A stretch of 64,000 nt of DNA from Chitinophaga sp. S165. Lineage in GTDB: Bacteria; Bacteroidota; Bacteroidia; Chitinophagales; Chitinophagaceae. Location: contig NZ_QGTG01000002.1 of the NCBI RefSeq assembly GCF_003182155.1, positions 434,001 through 498,000 of the forward strand. The letters run 5' to 3'. Below are positions 7,827 to 15,921 of this stretch, in pieces. The notes under the pieces were generated by a model, which saw only the letters and a program-made list of their open reading frames with translations, did no database searches and was not told the origin of the DNA. Position numbers and translations under genes: made by a program. Each line of letters opens with the position of its first letter. Position 1 is the stretch's first letter.

Positions 7827-9260
7827 ATGACAGATCAACCCGTACATATATTGATGATAGACGATGACGAGGACGATTTTTACCTCGTCAGCCAGTTGTT
7901 GCAGGACATTTCCCCAGGACAGTATCATCTGGACTGGGCGCCTACCTATTCCAAAGCGGTAGAAGAAATAGACAGGAAGGTACATGACATTTACCTGGCC
8001 GACTATCGTCTGGGGCCTTATACAGGTATCGACATCCTTCACCATTTTCAGCAGCTGGATTACAAAGCGCCGGTGATCATGCTTACCGGTAAGGGAGACT
8101 ATTCCATAGATAAGGAAGCGATGCAGGCAGGTGCATCCGATTACCTGGTTAAAGGTGAGATCAGTGCCGACCTGCTGGAGCGTTCCATTCGTTATGCGCT
8201 GGACGAAGCCCGTCATCTTCGCATCATTGAAGAAAATGAAAAGAAGTATTTCGGTGTATTCGAAAAAGCACATGACCTGATCATCCTGGCAGACTGTAAC
8301 AAGAATGTTATAGACGCTAATCCCGCTGCTATCAGGACACTGCAATACAGCAAAGAAGAGATATTGAAACTGAACCTTAAACATCTCTTTTTCCAGGAAG
8401 ACCAGTGCAAACATTTCTTTGAGCATATCTGTGGCGTAGATTCAAGCTTACGTACAGAATATAACTTCCTGACCAAACATGGAAAGAAGCTTGACGTGAT
8501 GGTCAGTGCAGTTACACTGGATGAACAGGAACAGATCTTCCTATGTGTAGTGCAGGATATTACTGAAAGAAAACGGGAAGAACTGGAAAAACAACAACAG
8601 CAGAAATTTGTTGTTACCGGCCGTATTGCCCGCGTGATAGCGCATGAAGTGCGTAACCCGCTGACCAACATCCTCCTGGCCGTTAGCCAGTTCAAGGGAG
8701 AACCTGTCAGTGTGGAAGACAGCCAGGTGTACGTTGACATTATCGAACGTAACTGTACACGTATCAATCAGCTGATCACAGAGCTGTTGCACTCCACGAG
8801 GATGATAGAATTGAATATCCGCCCTCACGGCATCAATGAACTGACAGATAAGGCCCTGGCGCTTGCACAGGACCGCCTGCAGCTAAACGGTATCAATGTA
8901 AAGAAAGAATATGTCAAACAGGATGTACTGATCCCGGCAGACGAAGACAAGATGATCATAGCATTGCTGAACATTATCATTAATGCAGTGGAAGCAATGA
9001 CACCGGGAGAAGGATTACTTACATTACAAACCGCTAAGCAACGGGATAAGGCGGTGATCACCATCGTCGATAACGGACCTGGCATTCCTGAGGATACAAA
9101 GAACCGTTTGTTCGATCCGTTCTTTACCAATAAGCCTAAAGGAACGGGATTAGGATTAACCAGTACCCAGAATATAATCATGAACCATAAGGGCACGGTA
9201 CACGTGGAAAGTGAGATAGGAGAAGGAAGTATATTTACCGTCGTACTGCCATTGAACTAA
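7827..9260 (+). CDS. Hybrid kinase REC-PAS-HisKA-HATPase, NtrB-like core
   Basis: Soluble 477-residue protein. It starts with a receiver (1-125; acidic IDDDEDD, Asp59 in YLADYRLG, Lys109 in YLVKGE), then a PAS domain (about 138-250, ending in VVQDITERKR), then HisKA with His273 in VIAHEVRNPLTN and a HATPase domain (NIIINAVEAM, DNGPGIPE, GTGLGLT). The AHEVRNPLTN box resembles NtrB-class kinases that feed sigma-54 activators; an NtrC-type gene lies convergently at 9911. There are no membrane segments, so input is probably phosphate via the receiver and a PAS ligand. It starts 3 bases after the previous gene. Confidence 0.92.
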   Translation: MTDQPVHILMIDDDEDDFYLVSQLLQDISPGQYHLDWAPTYSKAVEEIDRKVHDIYLADYRLGPYTGIDILHHFQQLDYKAPVIMLTGKGDYSIDKEAMQAGASDYLVKGEISADLLERSIRYALDEARHLRIIEENEKKYFGVFEKAHDLIILADCNKNVIDANPAAIRTLQYSKEEILKLNLKHLFFQEDQCKHFFEHICGVDSSLRTEYNFLTKHGKKLDVMVSAVTLDEQEQIFLCVVQDITERKREELEKQQQQKFVVTGRIARVIAHEVRNPLTNILLAVSQFKGEPVSVEDSQVYVDIIERNCTRINQLITELLHSTRMIELNIRPHGINELTDKALALAQDRLQLNGINVKKEYVKQDVLIPADEDKMIIALLNIIINAVEAMTPGEGLLTLQTAKQRDKAVITIVDNGPGIPEDTKNRLFDPFFTNKPKGTGLGLTSTQNIIMNHKGTVHVESEIGEGSIFTVVLPLN

Positions 9261-9266
9261 GTAAAC

Positions 9267-9310
9267 ATCAGGAATGAATGCGGAGAAAATCCTTTGTATT
9301 CATTCCTGAT
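9267..9310. terminator. Bidirectional terminator
   Basis: Perfect 13-bp inverted repeat (arms 9267-9279 and 9298-9310) followed on the plus strand by ATTTCTT. It closes the three-gene signalling operon against the convergent gene at 9316. Confidence 0.85.
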
Positions 9311-9315
9311 ATTTC

Positions 9316-9798
9316 TTACATAGCGTTTAATTTCTCATCAGTATTTTCGATCGCCTCTTCCACGGAATGCGACTCTTTCATATCCATTCTTTTCTTTGTT
9401 TCTTCCGCCAGTCTGCAATAATAGTTATGCAGTGTATCAAGTTCTTCTTCCGTCAGATCTTCCACAACAATAAGACGGTTACTTGCCAGCTTATTTGCCG
9501 CGATCAATTCATTCAGCTTTAGCTGTACTGATTTAGAATCTTTATTCTGTGATTTCTGGATAACGAATACCATCAGAAAAGTGATGATCGTTGTACCGGT
9601 ATTGATGACCAGTTGCCAGGTATCTGAATACCCGAAAACAGGCCCTGTAATACCCCAGATAATAATTGCAAGCATGGCAATGAAAAACGCCCATTGCGAT
9701 CCGGTAGCCTGGGCTACCTTACTGGAAAAGCGCTCAAAGAAACTCGCACTTTTCTTCTCCCCGTTATCTGTCTGTTGCTGATTATTTATCGGATTCAT
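9316..9798 (-). CDS. Low-affinity iron permease family membrane protein
   Basis: A 160-residue protein matching the family named low-affinity iron permease (FET4-like Pfam family), widespread in bacteria with uncertain transport role. After a polar N-terminus come SSKVAQATGSQWAFFIAMLA, a first membrane helix (about 36-56), the conserved FGYSDTWQLVINTGTTIITF leading to a second helix (about 62-82) ending MVFVIQKSQNKDSKSVQLKL, and a long acidic cytoplasmic C-terminus. It is a single transcription unit between terminators at 9267-9310 and 9854-9875. Whether it moves iron is unproven. Confidence 0.85.
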   Translation of the reverse strand: MNPINNQQQTDNGEKKSASFFERFSSKVAQATGSQWAFFIAMLAIIIWGITGPVFGYSDTWQLVINTGTTIITFLMVFVIQKSQNKDSKSVQLKLNELIAANKLASNRLIVVEDLTEEELDTLHNYYCRLAEETKKRMDMKESHSVEEAIENTDEKLNAM

Positions 9799-9853
9799 AA
9801 CTGCATGGTTTTATCGCTCATAAAAGTGCAAATAACATACCGGGCAATAGAAA

Positions 9854-9875
9854 AGGCCCGTTAGAGAACGGGCCT
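9854..9875 (-). terminator. Rho-independent terminator
   Basis: Perfect 9-bp GC-rich stem (9854-9862 / 9867-9875) with a 4-base loop. On the minus strand it is followed by TTTTCT, after the NtrC-type gene. Confidence 0.9.
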
Positions 9876-9910
9876 GTGATTGAGTATAAACAAACATTAT
9901 ATTGATATCG

Positions 9911-11380
9911 CTAGTAGTTAATATTGAGCAACCTTAATTTGTTGTATAAGGTTTTACGGTCGATGTTCAACAGCTGTGCAGCCTTCGTCTTATTGTACTT
10001 TACCTCTTTAAGCACATTGATGATCTTATTGTACTCTGCCTGCAGTGCAACTGTTTTCAGATCGTTTTCGTTTGTGATAGAGATCAGTTCACCGGACATA
10101 TTCACCTGGTGATCTTCCTCATATGGTTGCTGTGCAAATGACTCTTTCATTTCCAGCGGCAATGTGGATAGTGTAATATCATCATGCTCCGGAGTAAGGA
10201 GGCATGCACGACGTATCACGTTCTTCAGTTCGCGGATATTACCAGGCCAGTTATACCGGCTGAAACATTCCCATACTTCATTCGTGATCTTACCACAGTT
10301 CTTTTGCAATTCTCTTTCCACCTGACGCATGAAGGCATCTACAAACAGCGGAAGATCTTCAACTCTTTCGCGCAGTGGCGGAATGTAGATAGTGAACTCG
10401 TTAAACCTGTGGAACAGATCTTCACGGAAGCGGCCTTTCGCTACGGACTCGGACAGCTTCTCATTAGATGCCACGATGATACGCACATCTACAGGGATCT
10501 CTTTAAGACTACCTACCCTACGGATCACTTTTTCCTGGATCACGCGCAGCAATGCTACCTGTATATCATAGGAAAGATTGGCTACTTCGTCAAGGAAGAG
10601 TGTACCTCCGTGAGCTTGTTCAAAGGCGCCGATCTTCGTATTGATAGCACCTGTAAATGATCCTTTCTCATGACCGAACAGCTCACTCGCTGCCAGTTCT
10701 TTGGAAAGGCTGCCGCAATCCAGCGCTACGAAAGGCTGGTTATGCCGTTTACTATGATGATGGATGAGATGTGCTACGGATTCTTTACCGGTACCGGTTT
10801 CACCGAAGATGATCACGCTGTAGTCGGTAGGCGCCACCAGTTTGATCTGGCGGAACAGTTCCTTTGCGCCGGTACTTTCACCATAAACGTATTTATGGCT
10901 TTTATCCAGCATTTCGCCATCAGGTTCACCATCGCTTGAAGCAGGCGCAGATCCGTTACCGGCAGGAGCGCCATTCACTGTACGCATCGGCATAGATTCT
11001 TCACGCTCACGTTCTGCGTCCATGTGGGCAAATGCCTTATGTACCAGGTTCAATATTTCGTCCGGATAAAGCGGTTTTGAGAGGTAATCGTAAGCGCCGT
11101 TTTTCACCATATCCACAGCGACCCTAACATCTGTGTAGCCGGTAATGATGATCACGATAGTACGTGGGTTGATCAGCAGGATATCCTGCAGCAACTGTGC
11201 ACCATCTGTATCTTTTAACCTGTAGTCACATAACACCAGGTCAAAAGTTTTCTCTTTCATCATTTTCAAGGCAGTAGCCCCACTCATTGTAGTATCCACC
11301 TTGAAGCCATGTTTACCTAAAAACTTGCTCAGTAACGTACAAATATTGATCTCATCGTCAATTATCAGAATATTTCTCAT
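9911..11380 (-). CDS. NtrC-family sigma-54-dependent response regulator
   Basis: Enhancer-binding activator for sigma-54 RNA polymerase, 489 residues. Receiver 1-120 (Asp52 in LCDYRL, Lys102 in YLSKPLY), a Gly/Ala/Ser-rich linker (about 125-160), an AAA+ domain (Walker A GETGTGKE 193-200; sigma-54 contact loop GSFTGA 240-245, a mild variant of GAFTGA; Walker B LFLDE 261-265; RFREDLFHRFNEFTI; RYNWPGNIRELKNV), and a C-terminal Fis-type HTH (NKTKAAQLLNIDRKTLYNKL). It is convergent with the NtrB-like hybrid kinase at 7827, its most likely partner; a lone receiver lies 61 bases upstream in the same direction. Confidence 0.95.
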   Translation of the reverse strand: MRNILIIDDEINICTLLSKFLGKHGFKVDTTMSGATALKMMKEKTFDLVLCDYRLKDTDGAQLLQDILLINPRTIVIIITGYTDVRVAVDMVKNGAYDYLSKPLYPDEILNLVHKAFAHMDAEREREESMPMRTVNGAPAGNGSAPASSDGEPDGEMLDKSHKYVYGESTGAKELFRQIKLVAPTDYSVIIFGETGTGKESVAHLIHHHSKRHNQPFVALDCGSLSKELAASELFGHEKGSFTGAINTKIGAFEQAHGGTLFLDEVANLSYDIQVALLRVIQEKVIRRVGSLKEIPVDVRIIVASNEKLSESVAKGRFREDLFHRFNEFTIYIPPLRERVEDLPLFVDAFMRQVERELQKNCGKITNEVWECFSRYNWPGNIRELKNVIRRACLLTPEHDDITLSTLPLEMKESFAQQPYEEDHQVNMSGELISITNENDLKTVALQAEYNKIINVLKEVKYNKTKAAQLLNIDRKTLYNKLRLLNINY

Positions 11381-11441
11381 AATATTTATATGTGGTGTTA
11401 GAACAACAGCTAACTTAAATTTACTAATTAAATTTCTTTCT

Positions 11442-11873
11442 CTATTTCTGGCTTAACATATTACTCATAAGTTCATCCAGATTGGTGACATTAAATGGTT
11501 TTGCCATAAAGTAACTGGCGCCGGCATTTAATGCTTTTTGCTTTTCCATACCGTTATCGTATGCACTTATTGTGATGACGGGGAGCGCCGGACATTTCTT
11601 TTTAATGGCGGGCAATGCTTCCAGGCCTGAACCATCAGGCAGGTGTATATCCAGGAAAAGCAAATCAGGTTGTTGTTGCTGTAAATATTGCATTCCTTCA
11701 GTCAGCGCGTGAACATACTTTACATTATATCCATGTTTTACCAGACTTAATTGCAACAACTTACAGATATCAGGTTCATCGTCAATAATCAGAATAAACG
11801 ACCCTTTTTTCCCCTCAGAAGTCAATATTTTTTCGGACGGGTGCCCCACACCCGCTTTTATATGCTGTGCCAT
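11442..11873 (-). CDS. Single-domain response regulator
   Basis: A receiver domain without output (acidic IIDDEPD, phosphoacceptor Asp in LFLDIHLPDGSG, Ser in ITISAYD, Lys in FMAKPF), preceded by about 30 poorly conserved residues. I place the start at the ATG at 11873 (MAQHIKAG), preceded by a purine-rich AAGTGAAAG; an upstream ATG at 11972 would add 33 residues of no domain character. It precedes the NtrC-type gene by 61 bases with no terminator between, so the two are likely co-transcribed and may share or compete for one kinase. Confidence 0.88.
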   Translation of the reverse strand: MAQHIKAGVGHPSEKILTSEGKKGSFILIIDDEPDICKLLQLSLVKHGYNVKYVHALTEGMQYLQQQQPDLLFLDIHLPDGSGLEALPAIKKKCPALPVITISAYDNGMEKQKALNAGASYFMAKPFNVTNLDELMSNMLSQK

Positions 11874-12204
11874 GCTTTCACTTGTTCCATTAAGATTGAT
11901 TATCAAAAACTTAGATGTATTCGTACAAAAACCGGTTCTAAATAAACAGTAAGTCCATCCTGATTCGTCCAAAATACCTAGATACTATGCTTTCAAATAT
12001 CAATCCATTACCAACCCCATGATTTCCATAGGGCATTCTATTCCAGCACCCTGCAAAGTTGTAGAATAATTTCCACACTATTTGTAGAGACTCCCCTAAA
12101 TGCGATGGTATCGACAACAGTTATAGGGATATGTACAGATGGTATGGTAATTGAATCTTTCCCAATAGAATAAAGGCTTTTCATTCATAGCTGTTGTTTT
12201 AGTT

Positions 12205-12234
12205 ATTGTCCCGGGTAGCGATTCCCGGGACAAT
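12205..12234 (+). terminator. Orphan terminator 1
   Basis: Perfect 11-bp stem (12205-12215 / 12224-12234; GTCCCGGG core) followed by TTTTATTT on the plus strand. No plus-strand gene lies upstream for several kilobases, so the transcript it ends is probably non-coding. Confidence 0.8.
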
Positions 12235-12291
12235 TTTATTTCATTAACATCTCATTCACATTTTTCTTATTTCAAGCATCTACATTTGGGC

Positions 12292-12396
12292 ATCCAATGT
12301 TTAGTTCAATACATCTGCGAAATCAGATGTCAAATATTTTAACAGGTTGTTTTCTTGTTTTAAGTGAAGAGCCAGGTTTTTTAGCCTGGCTCCTTT
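12292..12396 (+). ncRNA. Candidate small RNA of about 105 nt
   Basis: A perfect Bacteroidota -7 box, TACATTTG (12281-12288), is followed about 80 bases later by an 8-bp GC-rich hairpin (12369-12376 / 12385-12392) and CTTTATTCTT. A start near 12292 and end near 12396 would give a free-standing RNA of about 105 nt. A frame of 35 codons (12297-12404) overlaps it and lacks a ribosome site. No known RNA family is recognised; the -33 region is weak. Confidence 0.45.
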
Positions 12397-12525
12397 ATTC
12401 TTAATAATTTCTTAACCCGCTTTTTTTTGTTCTACCCCTTATTGCAGGTAATATTACCGGTCTATTAACCCAAGTGTTGAACTGACACTACCTAGCCAAC
12501 ATCCCTCAAAGTAAACGCGACTTAT

Positions 12526-13506
12526 ATGAATGTGACTATCGAATATGGTATAGTCGGAATTCCTGAGCACCATATTAAAATAACCCACCAGTTACCCGCG
12601 CAGTATGCTGCCTATCGCTGTGACTTCGCAGACGGCGTACTTGTTACGAGCCCTCCTATTGATATCATTTATCATACAGCCAGCGCCAATGGCTGCAGCA
12701 TGAGTAATAACATATTCATCGTGAAAGAACCCGTGCAATTGCTTCCAAAGGTACAGGAAGGCCTCAGTGTTGTATGCTGCATGATAACAGGAAGTGTCAG
12801 CCTCTCGTACCTGGACATGACAACCATTCCCCTGCTCCAGGGACAGTATAACTGTTTTCATATTGTTGGGCCGCAGCAGCCTACGCTTTTTAGTCCTGGG
12901 ATATACGAAATACAGTATTACGGCTTCAGCCGGGAAATGCTTGCCGAATATACCAATCATTCCAAATTAGCTAAGAAGTGGCTCCATAAGATCGATGTGG
13001 GGCTTCCCGTGGTCCTCACTTCCACCCCAGGAATTATCTGGGAAGGATTACATCATCTTAATCATGAACTAAAATTCAGTATTGTGAACACAGGCCTACG
13101 GAGAACATGGCTGCTGGGAAAGCTGCAGGAACTACTCATCCTCATTCTTGAACAGCAAGATACCAATACTGTTTCTTCCTCACACGATGTTACCTTTAAC
13201 ACCATACGGGCGTTTATCCGTAATAACCTGGATAAGGAACTGACCGTCTCGCAACTGGCGTCCACTTACTTCCTCAGTGCCTCCAAACTGCGCCAAAGCT
13301 TTATTAAGTATTGCGGGATGTCATTCAGCGAGTACCAGCTTAAAATGAGGATGGAAAGAGCAAAGTCGCTGTGTATAGCGAATGAAGTGAGCATTGCGCA
13401 TATTGCGTATATCGTCGGGTATAAGAATCCTTCAGCACTGACCAAAGTGTATAAGAATTTTTATGGCGAGACCCCAAGTGAGACAAGGAAGAATGAAGGG
13501 GTATAA
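12526..13506 (+). CDS. AraC-family transcriptional regulator
   Basis: 326 residues with a C-terminal AraC/XylS double HTH (about 225-322): first helix-turn-helix KELTVSQLASTYFLSASKLR, second in ANEVSIAHIAYIVGYKNPSA, ending in the family signature LTKVYKNFYGETPSE. The N-terminal 200 residues are beta-rich and have no cupin motif I recognise, so the effector is unknown. The position upstream of an unrecognised gene in the same direction may make that gene a target. No terminator is seen directly after it; 161 bases separate it from the next gene. Confidence 0.9.
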   Translation: MNVTIEYGIVGIPEHHIKITHQLPAQYAAYRCDFADGVLVTSPPIDIIYHTASANGCSMSNNIFIVKEPVQLLPKVQEGLSVVCCMITGSVSLSYLDMTTIPLLQGQYNCFHIVGPQQPTLFSPGIYEIQYYGFSREMLAEYTNHSKLAKKWLHKIDVGLPVVLTSTPGIIWEGLHHLNHELKFSIVNTGLRRTWLLGKLQELLILILEQQDTNTVSSSHDVTFNTIRAFIRNNLDKELTVSQLASTYFLSASKLRQSFIKYCGMSFSEYQLKMRMERAKSLCIANEVSIAHIAYIVGYKNPSALTKVYKNFYGETPSETRKNEGV

Positions 13507-13667
13507 CATACCTGCATCACTTTTCACTAACAAAAAAAACTAACTGCAGGAATGAATATCAGGGAATAAGCAAATAGCCCTTTTGGACAACTTATGAACC
13601 CAATTTTAAGCTTAACTTCAAATAGCCATCTGTTAATCCCAAAACCCCTAAGACAAACACAAACTGT

Positions 13668-14465
13668 ATGAATATACTGTTGATGGTTGACTCGGTCTCC
13701 ACACTGTTCCCAAAAAAGGTAAACATAACGCTGATACATGCAGAGAGCAGGGAAGTAATTGCTAACCACGCACTCAATGACTTTCCATTGCCCGAACAGT
13801 TTAACAAGCCGACAATATTAGATATCGGCGGTAGCCGCTGGCGGGTACTGAAAGTAGAAGCCCTGCGTCCAGGGAACTATTTTCGCGCTGCGAAGATCCA
13901 GTTACATGTGCTGCCACCCGATAGCATTGTCAGATCAGATAAATACCTCGTACCGACCCTCGTCCCACCGGAACTTACTCCTACTACTAAAGCAGCCCCG
14001 CTGTTTAATAACTTCACGTTGCATATTACTCATGACGAGTGGCTACAGTTCGAATTTCTCCCACTCTCTGCTCTTGAGCAGATCCAGGAAACAACGGCAG
14101 TAATAGAGTCAATAATAAATTCGACAGATGATAATAATAATCTGTTGGGATACTCCACTTCCCATACAAGAGATCTGACATCAATAGCCAAACTTGAAAT
14201 TCCGTTTGATGATTTCTGCACCTTTACGAACATCATAGCCAGAGGAAATATCCTGCTGCCAAACGATACCTATATCGAAAATGGGATTGCGCTGGAATCC
14301 GGCGATCATGTTTATTACGGCATTCTAAATAACGGGGTAATTACAACATTGGCAATAAAAGAATTTGACTGCCTTGATGAAGAGCTTTCAAATGTATTAT
14401 CCAGGTATGACCTGACATTCGTGGACTGGTGCAACGCAAGCATTCTTGGTGAATCCGACCAATAA
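13668..14465 (+). CDS. Unrecognised 265-residue protein
   Basis: I do not recognise this family. The N-terminal third is beta-rich (KKVNITLIHAESREVIANHA; ILDIGGSRWRVLKVEALRPG; FRAAKIQLHVLPPD), then a proline/threonine linker (PTLVPPELTPTTKAAP), an acidic middle with an Asp/Asn-rich stretch (STDDNNNLLG), and a C-terminal part (about 200-265) with GDHVYYGILNNGVITT and a closing acidic helix. There is no signal peptide or membrane segment, so it is cytoplasmic. No ribosome site is obvious. It follows an AraC regulator and precedes a helicase with its own promoter, so it offers no functional context. Confidence 0.7.
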   Translation: MNILLMVDSVSTLFPKKVNITLIHAESREVIANHALNDFPLPEQFNKPTILDIGGSRWRVLKVEALRPGNYFRAAKIQLHVLPPDSIVRSDKYLVPTLVPPELTPTTKAAPLFNNFTLHITHDEWLQFEFLPLSALEQIQETTAVIESIINSTDDNNNLLGYSTSHTRDLTSIAKLEIPFDDFCTFTNIIARGNILLPNDTYIENGIALESGDHVYYGILNNGVITTLAIKEFDCLDEELSNVLSRYDLTFVDWCNASILGESDQ

Positions 14466-14544
14466 GGGTTATCGGCCCCCCACCCGAAGACCCCGGCATC
14501 CCCTCTGAAAAAACTGCCCTCCAGCCCTTATAACCGGAATGTCG

Positions 14545-14552
14545 TACTTTTG
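14545..14552 (+). promoter_or_regulatory. TAnnTTTG promoter immediately before the helicase ATG
   Basis: TACTTTTG matches the Bacteroidota -7 box exactly and ends 6 bases before the A of the ATG at 14558. Transcription would start at or within about 3 bases of the start codon, implying a leaderless mRNA. The -33 element is not clear. Confidence 0.55.
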
Positions 14553-14557
14553 CCCCA

Positions 14558-15868
14558 ATGCAAAAATACGCTAACATACTCTCCGCCTTCAATATCGACG
14601 CGCTCAATGAAATGCAGCTCGCGAGTATTGAGGCCAATACACAGGCTGACAACGTCATTCTCCTTTCCAATACCGGCTCGGGTAAAACCCTGGGGTTCCT
14701 GATCCCTGTACTGGAACTGCTCGATAAAAACACTCCCGGCACGCAGGCACTGGTGGTCGCTCCTTCCCGTGAACTAGCCATGCAGATCGAAAAGGTCTGG
14801 AAGACCATGGGCACCGGGTTCAAAGTAACCTGCTGCTACGGCGGGCACAAAAGGGAAATAGAAGAAAATAACCTGCTGGAAGCACCGGCATTGGTAATAG
14901 GTACACCCGGACGGCTTGGAGATCACATCCGCAGAGAAAATATCAAAACCGCTGGTATCACAACCCTGGTATTGGACGAATTCGATAAATCGTTAGAAAT
15001 GGGCTTCCAGGAAGAGATCGAATTCATCATCCAGTCTCTTCCCAACCTTAAGAAACGTATCCTGACCTCTGCTACAGAAACAGTGGATATCCCTGACTTC
15101 GTCGGCCTGGAAAACCCCGTGAAGCTGAACTTCCTCACAGAGGAAAAGAAAGAAGCCCTGGCCATTCAATATGTAGAAGCGGAAGACAAGGATAAGATAG
15201 ATACCCTGTTCAGACTGATCTGCTACCTGGGTAACAGGTCAACGATCGTGTTCTGCAATCATCGTGAAGCGGTAGAACGCACGAATGGCCTGTTGAAAGA
15301 AAAAGGTATCACAACAGTATTCTACCACGGCGCAATGGAGCAACAGGATAGAGACGCCGCATTATGCAAGTTCAGGAACGGGACATCTAATGTCCTTGTA
15401 ACTACCGACCTGGCTGCCCGTGGCCTCGACATTCCAAATATCAGGTACATTGTTCACTATCACCTTCCGCATACAGCCGAGACCTATACACATCGTAACG
15501 GCCGTACCGCCAGGATGGATGCCAGTGGCACCGCCATCCTCATCATAGGACCGGACGAAAAACTGCCGTCATACGTAGAAGAAGAAGCAACCCTGGTCAC
15601 CCTTGAAGATCATTACGAACTGCCGGAGAAGCCTAAGTGGACTACCTTCTTCATTGGTGCAGGTAAGAAAGATAAAGTGAATAAGATAGATATCGTCGGT
15701 TTCCTCACCAACAAAGGACAGCTAAAGAAAGAAGACGTGGGACTGATCGAAGTGAAGGACTTCTTCTCTTTTGTAGGTATCCGTAAAAGCAAAGCTGCTC
15801 AAACGCTTGTGCTTGTCCAGAAAGAAAAGATCAAGAATAAGAAAGTAAAGATCGACGTAGCTAAATAA
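14558..15868 (+). CDS. DEAD-box RNA helicase, DbpA-like
   Basis: ATP-dependent RNA helicase of 436 residues. Motifs in order: Q motif (FNIDALNEMQLASI), I (SNTGSGKT), Ia (APSRELA), Ib (TPGR), II as DEFD instead of DEAD, III (TSATE, for the usual SAT), IV (IVFCNHRE), V (TTDLAARGLDIP), VI (YTHRNGRTARM). The C-terminus (about 360-432; KVNKIDIVGFLTNKGQ and DFFSFVGIRKSKAAQTL) fits the DbpA-type RNA-binding domain that targets 23S rRNA helix 92, so a role in large-subunit assembly is likely. Monocistronic, with a probable leaderless start. Confidence 0.92.
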   Translation: MQKYANILSAFNIDALNEMQLASIEANTQADNVILLSNTGSGKTLGFLIPVLELLDKNTPGTQALVVAPSRELAMQIEKVWKTMGTGFKVTCCYGGHKREIEENNLLEAPALVIGTPGRLGDHIRRENIKTAGITTLVLDEFDKSLEMGFQEEIEFIIQSLPNLKKRILTSATETVDIPDFVGLENPVKLNFLTEEKKEALAIQYVEAEDKDKIDTLFRLICYLGNRSTIVFCNHREAVERTNGLLKEKGITTVFYHGAMEQQDRDAALCKFRNGTSNVLVTTDLAARGLDIPNIRYIVHYHLPHTAETYTHRNGRTARMDASGTAILIIGPDEKLPSYVEEEATLVTLEDHYELPEKPKWTTFFIGAGKKDKVNKIDIVGFLTNKGQLKKEDVGLIEVKDFFSFVGIRKSKAAQTLVLVQKEKIKNKKVKIDVAK

Positions 15869-15872
15869 AAAA

Positions 15873-15903
15873 TCCGGCCATTCGCTTGTAGCGGATGGCC
15901 GGA
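15873..15903. terminator. Terminator shared by convergent helicase and SusD genes
   Basis: 14-bp stem with one G-T pair (15873-15886 / 15890-15903) and 3-base loop. The T-run (TTTTTTATTT) is on the minus strand, so it acts best for the susCD transcript. Confidence 0.85.
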
Positions 15904-15921
15904 CAATGCAAAAAGAGAAAA

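Larger units (their letters stand above)
11874..12525. other. 650-bp gene-free region with two + strand terminators
   Basis: No protein gene is supported. It holds the promoter area of the 11873 receiver (minus), two strong + strand terminator hairpins (12205-12234 and 12369-12392) not preceded by any + strand gene, a perfect -7 box TACATTTG at 12281, and the upstream region of the AraC gene. A 35-codon frame from 12297 runs through the second hairpin and is probably not translated. Confidence 0.6.

Noticed and set aside
12297..12404. 35-codon frame in the gene-free region
   Set aside because: No ribosome site, and it reads through the terminator hairpin; a small RNA explains the interval better.
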